From the NCBI GenBank assembly GCA_050331695.1, contig JBHJGP010000009.1, positions 117,349 through 181,348 of the forward strand: a stretch of DNA of 64,000 nt, given 5' to 3'. Shown piece by piece: positions 47,875 through 57,881 of the stretch. This DNA comes from JBHJGP01 sp050331695. Lineage in GTDB: Bacteria; Pseudomonadota; Alphaproteobacteria; Geminicoccales; Geminicoccaceae. The notes below the pieces were generated by a model. That model saw nothing but the letters and a program-made list of their open reading frames with translations, had not been told where the DNA came from and did no database searches. The stretch's first letter is position 1. Every line of letters begins with the position of its first letter. Made by a program: the position numbers and the translations under genes.

Positions 47875-48195
47875 ATGGCCAACACACCCTATGATGAGAC
47901 GCCCGAGGGCGATCTAGTCACGAAGACCCGCGAGAGCGTCGAGCGCCCCTCGCTTTACAAGGTTCTCCTGCTTAACGACGACTACACGCCTATGCTGTTC
48001 GTGGTGGGCGTGCTCCGTCGGTTCTTCAACAAGTCAGAAGAGGACGCTCATCAGATTATGCTCCACGTTCACAATCACGGTGTTGGCATCTGCGGCGTTT
48101 ATCCTCTCGACGTGGCTGAGACGAAAGTGGCGCAGGTTTTGGATTTCGCCCGGCGCAACCAGCACCCGCTGCAATGCACGATGGAAAAGGAGTGA
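47875..48195 (+). CDS. clpS: ATP-dependent Clp protease adaptor ClpS
   Basis: A 106-residue protein from ATG 47875. The core is YKVLLLNDDYTPMLFVVGVL (N-degron-binding Asn/Asp pair), followed by FFNKSEEDAHQIMLHVHNHG and GVYPLDVAETKV. It delivers N-end-rule substrates to ClpAP. clpA follows at 64 nt, the usual order. Confidence 0.95.
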   Translation: MANTPYDETPEGDLVTKTRESVERPSLYKVLLLNDDYTPMLFVVGVLRRFFNKSEEDAHQIMLHVHNHGVGICGVYPLDVAETKVAQVLDFARRNQHPLQCTMEKE

Positions 48196-48259
48196 CAGTG
48201 GCACCGTTCGGGACGACGATCGTTATCGGTAGGTATCTCTAGCGTTGGGGGCGGAGCGG

Positions 48260-50626
48260 ATGCCCATGCTCTCACATAATCTCGAACGGTCCTTGCGCCG
48301 CGCGGTGGCCTCCGCAACCGCTCGAAGCCACGAGTTTGCCGCCGTCGAGCACCTTCTCCTCGCGCTGACCGAAGACGAAGATGCCTTGACCGTGCTCAAA
48401 GCCTGCGCGGTCGACGTCGACGCCTTACGCTCCGCGCTCACAGGCTTTCTCGATAATGAGCTGAAGTCGATGGTTTCGAGCCACGTCGAGGAGGCGCGGG
48501 CGACCGCCGGCTTCAATCGGGTGCTGCAGCGGGCGGCAATCCACGTCCAGTCGGCGGGACGCAATGAGGTCACCGGCGCCAACGTCCTGGTCGCGGTTTT
48601 TTCCGAGCGGGAATCCCACGCCGTCTATTTCCTGCAACAGCAGAACATGTCTCGCTTGGACGCGGTCAACTACATCGCCCATGGTATCGCCAAGCGGCCG
48701 TCGATGAGCCAGACAAAGACGGTGCGCGGCAGCACTCAGCAAGCCGAGGAAGAGACCACCGGCGAACAGACCGAGGCCAAGCAGAGCGCGGCACTCGCCA
48801 CCTACTGCGTCAATCTCAACGACAAGGCCGAGAAGGGAAAGATCGACATCCTGGTCGGCCGGGATGCCGAGGTTGAGCGCACCATCCAGATCCTCTGCCG
48901 GCGGTCGAAGAACAATCCCTTGTTCGTCGGCGATCCGGGTGTCGGCAAGACGGCGATCGCCGAGGGATTGGCGCTGCGGATCGTCAACGACAGTGTCCCG
49001 GACGTGCTGGCCGACGCGGTGATCTACGCCCTCGACATGGGCGCGCTGCTCGCCGGCACCCGCTACCGGGGCGATTTCGAGGAGCGGCTCAAGGCGGTCC
49101 TTGGCGAACTGGAGGAAGCCGACCGGGCGATCTTGTTCATCGACGAGATCCACACGGTCATCGGTGCCGGCGCCACCAGTGGTGGTTCTCTCGACGCTTC
49201 CAATCTGTTGAAGCCGGCGCTTTCCAGCGGTTCGCTCCGGTGCATCGGCTCCACCACTTACAAAGAGTTCCGGAACTATTTCGAGAAGGACCGGGCCCTG
49301 GTGCGCCGGTTCCAGAAAATCGATATCGCGGAACCGAGCGTCGACGATGCGGTTAAGATCCTCCACGGGCTGAAGCCCAGCTTCGAGCAGCACCACAAGG
49401 TGCGCTACACCACCGGCGCGCTCAAGGCGGCGGTCGATCTGTCGGTGCGCTACATCCACGATCGCAAACTGCCCGACAAGGCGATCGATGTGATCGACGA
49501 GGTCGGGGCCGCCCAGATGCTCCGTCCGCCAAGCCAGCGGCGCAAGACGATCCAGGCCAAGGATGTGGAAGAGATCGTCGCCAAGATGGCGCGAGTGCCG
49601 ATCAAGTCGGTCAATGTCCGCGACCGCGAGGCCCTGAAGACCCTGGGCCTTGATCTGAAGCAGGTGGTGTTCGGCCAGGATCGGGCCATCGATGCCCTGT
49701 CGAGCGCCATCAAGCTGAGCCGCGCGGGCCTGCGCGACCAAAAGAAGCCGATCGGCTGTTACCTGTTCTCAGGGCCCACGGGTGTCGGCAAGACCGAGGT
49801 CGCCCGGCAGCTCGCCGAAATCATGGGCATCGAGCTGATCCGTTTCGACATGTCCGAGTATATGGAGCGCCACGCCGTGTCCCGGCTGATCGGCGCGCCT
49901 CCGGGCTATGTCGGGTTCGACCAGGGCGGCCTTCTCACCGACAGCATCGATCAGCACCCCCACGCGGTCCTGCTGCTCGATGAGATCGAAAAAGCTCATG
50001 GCGACGTCTTCAACATCCTCCTGCAGGTCATGGACTACGGCAAGCTGACCGACAATAACGGCAAGACGGTGGATTTCCGGAACGTCATCTTGATCATGAC
50101 GACCAATGCCGGCGCCGCCGATATGAGCAAGCCGCCCATGGGCTTCGGCCAAAGCACGACACGGGTCGGTGAGGATACGGAGGCCATCAATCGCCTGTTC
50201 ACGCCCGAGTTCCGCAATCGCCTGGACGCGGTCATTCCGTTCGGCCATCTGACCCGCGAGATCGTCCTCGACGTGGTCGACAAGTTCATGGGCGAACTCG
50301 CCGCGCAACTGGCCGACAAGCGGGTGCTGATCGAGCTGAACGACGAGGCCCGGCAGTGGCTGGCGGACAAGGGCTATGATCCGCTCTACGGAGCCAGGCC
50401 CTTGGCTCGCGTTCTAGAGGAGCACATCAAAAGGCCGCTCGCGGACGAGCTCCTGTTCGGCAAGCTTGCGAAGGGCGGCAAGGTCAAGGTCATCGTCACG
50501 GACGGTAAACTGGATTTTGTCATGACGCCCAATCAGGGTGGCCAAGCCCTCCTGCCTGCGCCGGACAAGTCCGACGATACCGGTACGGACGAGGCGCCGG
50601 CCCTGCCGGCACCCGCCGACGTTTGA
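48260..50626 (+). CDS. clpA: ATP-dependent Clp protease ATP-binding subunit ClpA
   Basis: A 788-residue protein from ATG 48260, preceded by GGGGGCGGAG. The N-domain has MLSHNLERSLRRAV. AAA domain 1 has Walker A GDPGVGKTAIAEG and Walker B ILFIDEIHTVIGAG. AAA domain 2 has GPTGVGKTEVARQ and VLLLDEIEKAH. The ClpA-type lack of a long middle domain separates it from ClpB. It unfolds substrates for ClpP with ClpS as adaptor. Confidence 0.97.
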   Translation: MPMLSHNLERSLRRAVASATARSHEFAAVEHLLLALTEDEDALTVLKACAVDVDALRSALTGFLDNELKSMVSSHVEEARATAGFNRVLQRAAIHVQSAGRNEVTGANVLVAVFSERESHAVYFLQQQNMSRLDAVNYIAHGIAKRPSMSQTKTVRGSTQQAEEETTGEQTEAKQSAALATYCVNLNDKAEKGKIDILVGRDAEVERTIQILCRRSKNNPLFVGDPGVGKTAIAEGLALRIVNDSVPDVLADAVIYALDMGALLAGTRYRGDFEERLKAVLGELEEADRAILFIDEIHTVIGAGATSGGSLDASNLLKPALSSGSLRCIGSTTYKEFRNYFEKDRALVRRFQKIDIAEPSVDDAVKILHGLKPSFEQHHKVRYTTGALKAAVDLSVRYIHDRKLPDKAIDVIDEVGAAQMLRPPSQRRKTIQAKDVEEIVAKMARVPIKSVNVRDREALKTLGLDLKQVVFGQDRAIDALSSAIKLSRAGLRDQKKPIGCYLFSGPTGVGKTEVARQLAEIMGIELIRFDMSEYMERHAVSRLIGAPPGYVGFDQGGLLTDSIDQHPHAVLLLDEIEKAHGDVFNILLQVMDYGKLTDNNGKTVDFRNVILIMTTNAGAADMSKPPMGFGQSTTRVGEDTEAINRLFTPEFRNRLDAVIPFGHLTREIVLDVVDKFMGELAAQLADKRVLIELNDEARQWLADKGYDPLYGARPLARVLEEHIKRPLADELLFGKLAKGGKVKVIVTDGKLDFVMTPNQGGQALLPAPDKSDDTGTDEAPALPAPADV

Positions 50627-50698
50627 TTGAGCCTCGGGCGATTTTTCGTCTGACGAGGCAGATGACCGCCTGCCGCCAAGGTAATGGGGTTGCCGGCC

Positions 50699-51847
50699 TT
50701 AGGTGCCGTCGCGCCGAAACGGTAGCAGCTCCTGCATCGCTTCCATCTCCCGAGCCAACGCATGTCGTTCACGCTCGACGAAATGGCGAACCGGCTCGGC
50801 CAACCCCCGATCCCGAATAAGATGGGCTGAATAGGTCCGGCTCGGTTGATAGCCGCGCTGGAGCTTGTGTTCGCCCTGGGCGCCGGCTTCGACACGGCTC
50901 AAACCCCAGCGGAGAGCCAGTTCGATCCCCTGATAGTAGCAGAGCTCGAAATGAAGAAAGCGGAAGTCGGCGAGCGAACCCCAAAGCCTGCCGTAAAGCG
51001 TATCCTCGCCTCGGATATGGAGCGCGCCGGCCACGTATCGTTCGTCCTGACGGGCCATGACTAGGACGATCCGCTCGCGAAGGGCCGAGCCTAGAAGCGC
51101 GAAAAAGGTTCGGTTCAAATAGAGATTGCCCCAAATCTTCTTGTCGATCGTCGCCCGATAGAACGGGTAGAACGCCTCCACATGATGGGGCTCGATGAGA
51201 TCGCCTGTAAGCACCTCGATCTCGACGCCGCCCGCCTGGGCGTCGCGGCGCTCGCGGCGGATGGTCTTCCGGCGGCTGCTCCGCAGGCTCGCCAGAAAGC
51301 CGTCGAAATCGCCGAAACCCTGGTCATACCAGTGATACTGAACCCCATGGCGAACCAGCCAGCCAGCCTCCTCGAACGCGCGGGCCTCGTCTTCATTACA
51401 GAAGGTGACGTGGGCCGAAGAGAGCTCCAGCTGATTGGCCGTCGCGGCGATCGCTTGGATCAGGGCGTCGCGATCCGAAGCGTCGGAGGCCAGCAAGCGG
51501 GGGCCCTGGACCGGGGTGAAGGGAACCGCTACCTGGAGCTTCGGATAGTAGCGACCGCCGGCGCGTTCATAGGCATCGGCCCAGCCATGGTCGAACACAT
51601 ATTCGCCATAGGAGTGGCTCTTCACATAAGCCGGCGTGATCGCCCGGGGAGCCGCTTCATCGCCCAGGAGGATCGGGATCGGCGCCCAGCCGGTGTCACC
51701 GACCGCGCTGCCACTTTCTTCCATCGCATGAAGGTAGCCGAAGCTGACGAAGGGGTTGGCTTCCGGGACGCAGCGGTCCCAGGCATCAGCGCCAATCGCC
51801 GATACGCCGCGACAGATCCGCGCCGTCAGGGCGTCATCGACAGGCAA
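50699..51847 (-). CDS. FemAB-like GNAT family protein (PF04339/DUF482 type)
   Basis: A 382-residue protein from TTG 51847, overlapping the RidA stop by 14 nt. The longer open frame to 51928 would overlap RidA further and adds Arg/Ser-rich residues. It has NPFVSFGYLHAMEESGSAVG near the N terminus, FLASLRSSRRKTIRRERRDA, and HFELCYYQGIELALRWGLSR near the C terminus, landmarks of the peptidogalycan/DUF482 family with two GNAT-like folds. The function is uncertain; aminoacyl or acyl transfer is likely. Translational coupling with the RidA gene is probable. Confidence 0.88.
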   Translation of the reverse strand: MPVDDALTARICRGVSAIGADAWDRCVPEANPFVSFGYLHAMEESGSAVGDTGWAPIPILLGDEAAPRAITPAYVKSHSYGEYVFDHGWADAYERAGGRYYPKLQVAVPFTPVQGPRLLASDASDRDALIQAIAATANQLELSSAHVTFCNEDEARAFEEAGWLVRHGVQYHWYDQGFGDFDGFLASLRSSRRKTIRRERRDAQAGGVEIEVLTGDLIEPHHVEAFYPFYRATIDKKIWGNLYLNRTFFALLGSALRERIVLVMARQDERYVAGALHIRGEDTLYGRLWGSLADFRFLHFELCYYQGIELALRWGLSRVEAGAQGEHKLQRGYQPSRTYSAHLIRDRGLAEPVRHFVERERHALAREMEAMQELLPFRRDGT

Positions 51848-52292
51848 AGATCGCTTCGACTTCGACGGCGCTGTCGAGCGGAAGGGCCGCGACACCGACC
51901 GCCGAACGCGCGTGGCGGCCATTTTCACCTAAGACATCGACCATCAAGTCCGAGGCTCCGTTGATCACCTTGGGCTGGTCGGTGAAATCGGGCGCTGAGG
52001 CGACGAAGCCGACGAGCTTGAGACACCGCTCGAGCCTCGACCAGTCACCATCCAGCGCAGCGCCGACCTGGGCGAGAAGGTTAAGAACGCAGATCCGCGC
52101 CGCCTCCTGCCCCTGTTCGATGGATACGCCGCCGCCGAGCTTGCCGGTGACAGCGATCCTGCCATCCCTCATCGGCACCTGGCCCGAGACGTAGAGTACG
52201 CTGCCATCGCGGACAAAGGGTACGTAGTTGGCGACGGGCGCCACGGCTTCGGGCAGTTCCAGACCGTTTTCGGCCAGACGTTCTTTGATCAC
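51834..52292 (-). CDS. RidA family protein (YjgF/YER057c/UK114)
   Basis: A 152-residue protein with LYVSGQVPMRDG and a late VEVEAIFACR. Its length and N terminus (LPEAVAPVANYVPFVRDG) fit the longer RidA-like subgroup rather than short archetypal RidA. The archetypal catalytic Arg (RxxV near the C terminus) appears replaced by a DSAVEVEA segment, so deaminase activity on imines is uncertain. It precedes the GNAT gene with a 14-nt overlap. Confidence 0.87.
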   Translation of the reverse strand: MIKERLAENGLELPEAVAPVANYVPFVRDGSVLYVSGQVPMRDGRIAVTGKLGGGVSIEQGQEAARICVLNLLAQVGAALDGDWSRLERCLKLVGFVASAPDFTDQPKVINGASDLMVDVLGENGRHARSAVGVAALPLDSAVEVEAIFACR

Positions 52293-52406
52293 CGCGCCCT
52301 CTCCCTCCGAGCTCGCTTTGCCCTGATGGCAACTTAGTCTTCCCAGCCACCGCTAACCAGAGGCTTGCCCTTGGCAGCGACGGCCGGCCGCGATAAGCGC
52401 AAGTTC

Positions 52407-53459
52407 ATGCATGACGGAAACGACGAGAGACGACTCGCGGACGATGGCTGGCGGATGCCCGCTGAATGGGAGCGCCATGAGCGATGTCTGATAGCCTGGC
52501 CGCCGGCTTCCAGGCCCTTTGGCGGCGATGAGCCCCACCGAGCGGCGAAACGAGCCTATGGCGAGGTCGCGGCGGCCGTGCAGTCCTTCGAACCGGTTAC
52601 GGTTCTGGTCGACCCGACGCAGAGGGACGAAGCGCGGCGGATGCTGACCTCTGATGTGGAGCTGATAGGCCTGCCGCTGGACGACGGTTGGATGCGAGAT
52701 ACGGGTCCGACCTTTCTTCTGGGTGAGGGGTGCCTTGCCGGCATTGACTGGCGCTTCAATGGCTGGGGGCAGTCGGGCCAACCGTGGGCCAAGGATGATC
52801 TTGTGGCGCCGGCGGTCACCGAGTTGGCAGGGGCTCGGTCTATTCGCTCATCCCTGGTTCTCGAAGGCGGCGCGCTTCATACAGACGGCGCCGGTCTCCT
52901 GCTCACCACGGACAGCGTCCTCTTCGATCCGAGACGCAATGGCGGGGTCGCTGAACGTGACATCCTGTCCGAGCTTCAAACGCTGCTCCATGTCGATACC
53001 GTGCTGAGATCGCCGTGGGGGTGGATCGATGACGAAACCGGCGGACATATCGACAATGTGGCCTGCTTTGCGCCGGGCAACCGGATTTTGATCCAGTTGC
53101 CGGAAACAGTGGATGATCCCAATTGGCCTCGGGGCCGCGACCTCGCCGCTCGCCTTGAAGCCCAGATCGACAATGCGGACCTCGCCAAAGACATCCTGGT
53201 TCTGCCGGCACCCCGGCCGAGAAGACGCCATGACGGCACCTGGCTGACACGCTCTTACATCAATCACTATGTGGCCAATGGCGCCGTGATCGCGCCTACC
53301 TTCGGCGATCCGGCCGATGAAGTGGCCCACGCCCGCCTCCGCCAGGCCTATCCGGACCGTGAGCTGATCTGTATCGACGCGAACGGAATTGTCGAAGGCG
53401 GCGGCGGCATCCACTGCATCACCCTGCAACAACCGGCTCCCGGGCGACCAAGCCGATGA
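52407..53459 (+). CDS. aguA: agmatine deiminase
   Basis: A 350-residue protein from ATG 52407. It has the substrate-contact motif WMRDTGP, the catalytic His region TGGHIDNVACF and the nucleophilic Cys in GGGGIHCITLQQP. It converts agmatine to N-carbamoylputrescine, a step to putrescine. N-carbamoylputrescine amidohydrolase is not seen nearby; the next gene is a nucleoside hydrolase. Confidence 0.93.
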   Translation: MHDGNDERRLADDGWRMPAEWERHERCLIAWPPASRPFGGDEPHRAAKRAYGEVAAAVQSFEPVTVLVDPTQRDEARRMLTSDVELIGLPLDDGWMRDTGPTFLLGEGCLAGIDWRFNGWGQSGQPWAKDDLVAPAVTELAGARSIRSSLVLEGGALHTDGAGLLLTTDSVLFDPRRNGGVAERDILSELQTLLHVDTVLRSPWGWIDDETGGHIDNVACFAPGNRILIQLPETVDDPNWPRGRDLAARLEAQIDNADLAKDILVLPAPRPRRRHDGTWLTRSYINHYVANGAVIAPTFGDPADEVAHARLRQAYPDRELICIDANGIVEGGGGIHCITLQQPAPGRPSR

Positions 53460-53523
53460 GCGTGAGGACGCTGACAACCGAGGCTCCAAGCCCTTCGGTC
53501 AGCCAGACACCAAGGAGGACTAA

Positions 53524-54465
53524 GTGAGCCCGCGAAAGATCATTCTCGACTGTGATCCGGGCCAGGACGATGCCCTGGCTCTTTTGATGGCGCTCGGATC
53601 GCCGGACGAGCTGGAGCTCCTTGCAGTCACCACGGTCGCCGGCAACGTGCCCCTGGCGCTGACCAGCACCAACGCCCAGCGGATCTGTGCGCTCGCCGGA
53701 CGAACCGATGTTCCGGTCTATGCGGGCGCCGACCGCCCCCTGCTCAAACCTTTGATCACGGCCGAATACGTGCATGGAGAAACCGGTCTGGACGGTGCAG
53801 AGCTGTCGGAACCGGAGGTCCCGCTGGCGGCCGGCCACGCCGTCGATGCCATCGTCGACCGGATCATGGCGGAGCCTCGGGGAAGCGTCACGCTGGTGCC
53901 GACCGGGCCGCTCACCAATGTCGCGCTGGCCATGGCGCGGCAACCCGAAATCCAAAAAAGGCTCGCCGGGATCGTGCTGATGGGCGGGGCCATCGGCCTC
54001 GGCAACGTGACCGCGGCGGCCGAATTCAACATCTTCGTCGATCCACATGCCGCCAAGATGGTTTTCGGATCGGGCGTTCCGATCACCATGCACGGTCTCG
54101 ACGTCACCCACCAGGCTCTGATCACCGAACAAAGATTGCGTCGGATCGAGGCGATCGGCACGACCGTCGGCCAAGCTGCGGCTGGTCTTCTCGATTTCTA
54201 CACCCGGTTCGACAAAGATCGCTACGACGAGCCCGGCGGGCCGCTGCACGATCCGTGTACGATCGCCTACCTCCTCAAGCCCGACCTGTTCAACGGTAAG
54301 GCCTGCCGGGTGGACGTAGAAACCGAAGGTCTTTGCGCCGGCCGGACAGTCGTCGATTGGTGGGCGCAAAGCGGCGCCGAGCCCAATGCGTTGGTGATCG
54401 ACCGTATTGATGCCGACGGCTTTTTCGGTCTCTTGGTCGAACGCGTCGCCAGGCTTGGGCGATGA
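53524..54465 (+). CDS. nucleoside hydrolase (IunH family)
   Basis: A 313-residue protein. GTG 53524 lies behind AGGAGG, which decides the start. The Ca-binding N terminus ILDCDPGQDDALALL is the family signature. GPLTNVALAM and AEFNIFVDPHAAK are further conserved parts. It hydrolyses the N-glycosidic bond of ribonucleosides for salvage. A small membrane-protein gene begins 7 nt after its stop. Confidence 0.94.
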   Translation: MSPRKIILDCDPGQDDALALLMALGSPDELELLAVTTVAGNVPLALTSTNAQRICALAGRTDVPVYAGADRPLLKPLITAEYVHGETGLDGAELSEPEVPLAAGHAVDAIVDRIMAEPRGSVTLVPTGPLTNVALAMARQPEIQKRLAGIVLMGGAIGLGNVTAAAEFNIFVDPHAAKMVFGSGVPITMHGLDVTHQALITEQRLRRIEAIGTTVGQAAAGLLDFYTRFDKDRYDEPGGPLHDPCTIAYLLKPDLFNGKACRVDVETEGLCAGRTVVDWWAQSGAEPNALVIDRIDADGFFGLLVERVARLGR

Positions 54466-54472
54466 TCCGCTC

Positions 54473-54931
54473 ATGAAAGCGCCGCTGGCAGAGGTGCCAA
54501 GGCCAGCTTTAAAACTCGGTTTCGCTGGTCTCATCCCGTTCGCCGCAGGTGCTGTCGCGGTCAGGATCGACGACGGCCGCCTCACCGCCGTCGTCCATGC
54601 GGTCCTGCTCGGCTACGCCTGCGCTATCGCCTCGTTCATGGCCGGCGTTCAGTGGGGGTTCGGCAGCGTCGCCGAACTCGACGACAGGGATCGGTTTCGG
54701 GTCCTCGGCCTCTCCGTGGTGCCGGCATTGATCGCTTGGCTGGCCCTCCTGGCGCCTTTGCTGATCGGCTATGCGGGAATGATCTTGGCTTTCGTTCTGA
54801 TCTACCGGACCGATCTGGGCCTGGCCCAGCGAAGCCTGACGCCGGCATGGTATCCGACGTTGCGTCTGCCGCTGACCTTGGGCGTAGTTTTGTGTTTGGC
54901 GAGCGGCCTGATCGAGGCAATGGGCCAATAA
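54473..54931 (+). CDS. DUF3429-like integral membrane protein
   Basis: A 152-residue protein from ATG 54473. Four to five hydrophobic stretches are visible (LGFAGLIPFAAGAVAV, AVLLGYACAIASFMAGVQWG, VVPALIAWLALLAPLLIGYA, LPLTLGVVLCLASGLI). The motif SFMAGVQWG with a following helix pair is typical of DUF3429 proteins. The function is unknown. It follows the nucleoside hydrolase closely. Confidence 0.82.
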   Translation: MKAPLAEVPRPALKLGFAGLIPFAAGAVAVRIDDGRLTAVVHAVLLGYACAIASFMAGVQWGFGSVAELDDRDRFRVLGLSVVPALIAWLALLAPLLIGYAGMILAFVLIYRTDLGLAQRSLTPAWYPTLRLPLTLGVVLCLASGLIEAMGQ

Positions 54932-55168
54932 CAGACTTTCGTCCGCATCTCGATACGGACACGCTTTCGCCAACCACAACTTGGGATTGAAAAAGCGTTC
55001 CCACGCGTCTGGCTTGCCACTTTCGTTGTGGCGCCGATGCTACGCGGGACCACGGATGGTGCGTGGCGGCAAGATCGTAGGCAGCGAACGGGAAAGCCGA
55101 CCGCAACACTCTCGCTATGGTTTAATGTCAATCTCTTCGACAAATATGGACCCAATTTGAACGATCAT

Positions 55169-55672
55169 TCACTTGAAATCGACTTGATGAGCAAAATCGT
55201 CCCCGTCGCTCACGGTCATGCGTTCGAACCCTTGCATGCGCAGCAAGTCGAAGAAGGTGAAGTAATCCTCGACTCCGAACTCCTTGAAGAGAGGTGTGTT
55301 GCGAGCCACCGACGTCAGTTGAGCGAGCAGCGCCCGGGCGCGGTACAGCGTGTCGATGACGTCGTCTCGAAGGGCGACGATGATCAGCTTCTCCGCGTGA
55401 GCGCCTTTGACGAAAACGGCGAAGTCGGGGGCATGGGGCCGCGAAAGAAGCCCCTGGGTCATCTCGACAACGAACGCGACCCTTCGCTCGCGGCTTGCCT
55501 GGGGCAGTATCTGGGCCCGTGCCTGATAGACCTCCTTGGTGGTCGGCGGCGGGTAATAGTAGCCCTCGTGACGGTCCGACGAGCCGTCACCGTTCTGGGC
55601 CGAGGCAAGCGGTATTATGCAAAGACCGAGCACGCTCGCTAAAATCAGCCGCCTCAAAGCCATTCTCATCAT
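55169..55672 (-). CDS. secreted protein of unknown function
   Basis: A 167-residue protein from ATG 55672 behind AGAGGA. The signal peptide is about 1-25 (LILASVLGLCIIPLASAQ). The mature part begins with a Tyr/Pro-rich segment (GYYYPPPTTKEVYQARA) and a mixed alpha/beta domain with VAFVVEMTQGLL, APDFAVFVKG and VEDYFTFFDLLRMQGFERM. I do not recognise the family. It is a lone gene with an AT-rich upstream region. Confidence 0.75.
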   Translation of the reverse strand: MMRMALRRLILASVLGLCIIPLASAQNGDGSSDRHEGYYYPPPTTKEVYQARAQILPQASRERRVAFVVEMTQGLLSRPHAPDFAVFVKGAHAEKLIIVALRDDVIDTLYRARALLAQLTSVARNTPLFKEFGVEDYFTFFDLLRMQGFERMTVSDGDDFAHQVDFK

Positions 55673-56148
55673 CTTTGTCCTCTGAGCCCGATTGCGGCTC
55701 TTACGAGCCGTCCCGGCAACCACGCTAGGTTTGGCGCATCATCGGTCAAGTCACAGGCCCGCTTGCCGACGCGGCACCAAAAGCTCGAAGTTAGGTCGTA
55801 AAATTTTTCGACGTATTTGTGCAAAAGGCTGTAAGTTCGTAAGAGTACGCAACGATACCCACAGCATATTGTGGAATGGCATCCTATAATATGCTGACTG
55901 ATTGTCGGAATTCGCCTCAAACGTTTGTTGAGCTGCGGGCTGGTTGCTACCGTTCTGCCGACGATCAGGTGGGCAAGCGATCTGGATGAGAAACAAACGC
56001 GGTCTTTAGTATCATGGTGCTCGACAGGCTCCAATTGCGCCGCTCGGTTGAACAGAACGATTAACCTGTTCTGAACGGGTAAGAGCATTGGTTGGCACGA
56101 TGTTGGCTGCAGGTTGCTCACTCCGGCGAGACGAGAGGAACTGATAAT
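55673..56148 (+). other. 476-nt AT-rich intergenic region with a dyad
   Basis: It lies between divergent genes and should hold both promoters. It contains a perfect 9-bp inverted repeat, CAGCATATT at 55862-55870 and AATATGCTG at 55888-55896, spaced by 17 nt. No gene or tRNA is seen. Confidence 0.5.
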
Positions 56149-57864
56149 ATGGTGGAAACAACTGCTTCGCCGGCTGCAACCGCCCCGTCCGGCCAACCGT
56201 CGGCGGCGCCAGGAGCCCCGTCAGGAGGCGAACAGACCCTGATCGTCGATGGCGGACCTTCGGTTTGCGGGATCGACGAAAGCGCGGACGTTTTGACGGT
56301 CGAACCGCCGGCGAACGGCGGTGAACCTCTGGTTTTGCTCGAGGCGGATCAGCAGGTCCGATTCGCGAACCCGGCCTACGAGACCGCGCGGTTCGAGAGT
56401 GATGTCGATCGCCTGCTGATCTCATTCGAAGACGGCACCGACCAGGAGATCGAGGGATATCAGGTCACCGCGCAGTGCGCGGTGGGTATCCCCGGCGCCG
56501 AGGACCGGGTTCAGGTCCCGGTTTTCGACGGCCAGCAGGTAATCCTCGACGGCGCATTGTTCGAGAGCGCCCGGCTTACCGAGAGCGAAAACGGCCTGCT
56601 GATCGTTTTGGACGATGGCCGCAGCGTTTTGCTGGTCGACTTCTTCGATGGCGGTGCGGCCGAATTGTCCATCAACGGCAATCCCTTCTTTACCGCCGCC
56701 AGCCTGCAGCAGACGTTGGTCGCCTCCGAAAGCGCGCTCGGCGAGGACCCGGCGGCGGGCGAGGAGCCGACCGGCGGTCCGGAAGACGCCGGCGGCGGCG
56801 CCGGCTTTACCCCGTTCGATCCCGGTTCCCTGCCCGACTCCGTTGATCCGCTCGGCCCTCTGGGTCCGACGGCGTTGGCCTTCGAAAGCGCGGCTGTGGC
56901 CGAGGACGAGGAGGATTTCCCCTCGACCTTCGACAGCGACGACGATGATGACGATCCGATCGTTGCCGGACCGGACGATCCGGACGACGGTGGCATCGGC
57001 GGCCCCTTGCCGGCCAATGTGGCGCCGGTCGCAGGCGATGATGCGTTCGAGGTGGCCAAGGGAACCACGCTCGCCATCGCCATCGACAGCCTTTTGAGCA
57101 ACGACACCGATGCGAACAACGATCCCCTCGAGATCGTCTCGACCAGCGCGCCCAATGTCGGCTCTATCGATTTCGACGAGGACGGCAATTTGCTCTACAC
57201 CGCGCCGGACGATTTCGAGGGTACCGATTCCTTTACCTACGAGGTCAGCGACGGCCGGGGCGGTACGGATACCGCCGAGGTCCAGATCGGCGTGTTCGAT
57301 CCGGAAGCCGACGGCGAGGATCCGGATGGCGGAACCGGACCCGACGGCGGTGACGGACCCGGCGGCGAAGTACCGGCGAACCAGGCGCCGGTCGCCGTCG
57401 ACGACACGACCTTCAACATGCGGATCGGCAGCACGCTTCTGGTCAGCAACAGCACACGACTTCGCAACGATTTCGATCCCGACGGTGACCCGATCTCCAT
57501 CGTCGAGGTTGGCGAGCCCACCGTCGGCACCATCGATTTCGACGAGGATGGTAACGTGCTCTACACGGCACCGCCGGGCTTCATCGGTTTCGTGACATTT
57601 CCCTACACCGTCGCCGATCCCTCAGGCGCGACCGATACCGCAATCGTGTCGATCCGCGTCGGCCCTCGCCGCCTGGTCGAGGCCCTAAGCGACGAGGCGG
57701 AAAGCGGCGAGCCCCTGGCCGCCGGCGACGTCATCGGCGACGAAGCGTCCGCCCTGTCTGCCTTTGAGGATGGTGCATCCAACCGGCCGACGGAAGCCGC
57801 AGGCTCCGCTTTCTCGCCGCTGCAGGTCGACCAACTGGTCGAGGAACCGGCTAGCGCGGCCTAA
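56149..57864 (+). CDS. acidic cadherin/Ig-like repeat protein, type I secretion-like
   Basis: A 571-residue, acidic, low-Cys protein with no Sec signal. ATG 56149 follows GAGAGGAACTG. The N-terminal ~220 residues (VLLEADQQVRF, DVDRLLISFEDGTDQEI, LLVDFFDGGAAELSINGNPF) resemble N-terminal modules of large repeat adhesins. A Pro/Gly/Asp-rich linker follows. Two cadherin-like units come next (NVAPVAGDDAFEV to QIGVFD; NQAPVAVDDTTFN to VSIRVG), both with IDFDEDGNxLYTAP. It may be exported as a surface or matrix protein. No transporter is encoded here. Confidence 0.85.
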   Translation: MVETTASPAATAPSGQPSAAPGAPSGGEQTLIVDGGPSVCGIDESADVLTVEPPANGGEPLVLLEADQQVRFANPAYETARFESDVDRLLISFEDGTDQEIEGYQVTAQCAVGIPGAEDRVQVPVFDGQQVILDGALFESARLTESENGLLIVLDDGRSVLLVDFFDGGAAELSINGNPFFTAASLQQTLVASESALGEDPAAGEEPTGGPEDAGGGAGFTPFDPGSLPDSVDPLGPLGPTALAFESAAVAEDEEDFPSTFDSDDDDDDPIVAGPDDPDDGGIGGPLPANVAPVAGDDAFEVAKGTTLAIAIDSLLSNDTDANNDPLEIVSTSAPNVGSIDFDEDGNLLYTAPDDFEGTDSFTYEVSDGRGGTDTAEVQIGVFDPEADGEDPDGGTGPDGGDGPGGEVPANQAPVAVDDTTFNMRIGSTLLVSNSTRLRNDFDPDGDPISIVEVGEPTVGTIDFDEDGNVLYTAPPGFIGFVTFPYTVADPSGATDTAIVSIRVGPRRLVEALSDEAESGEPLAAGDVIGDEASALSAFEDGASNRPTEAAGSAFSPLQVDQLVEEPASAA

Positions 57865-57881
57865 GCAACCGAACGGGTTCG

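Noticed and set aside
50631..50659. 6-bp hairpin between clpA and the GNAT gene
   Set aside because: GCCTCG/CGAGGC is short and has no T-run, so I do not call it a terminator.
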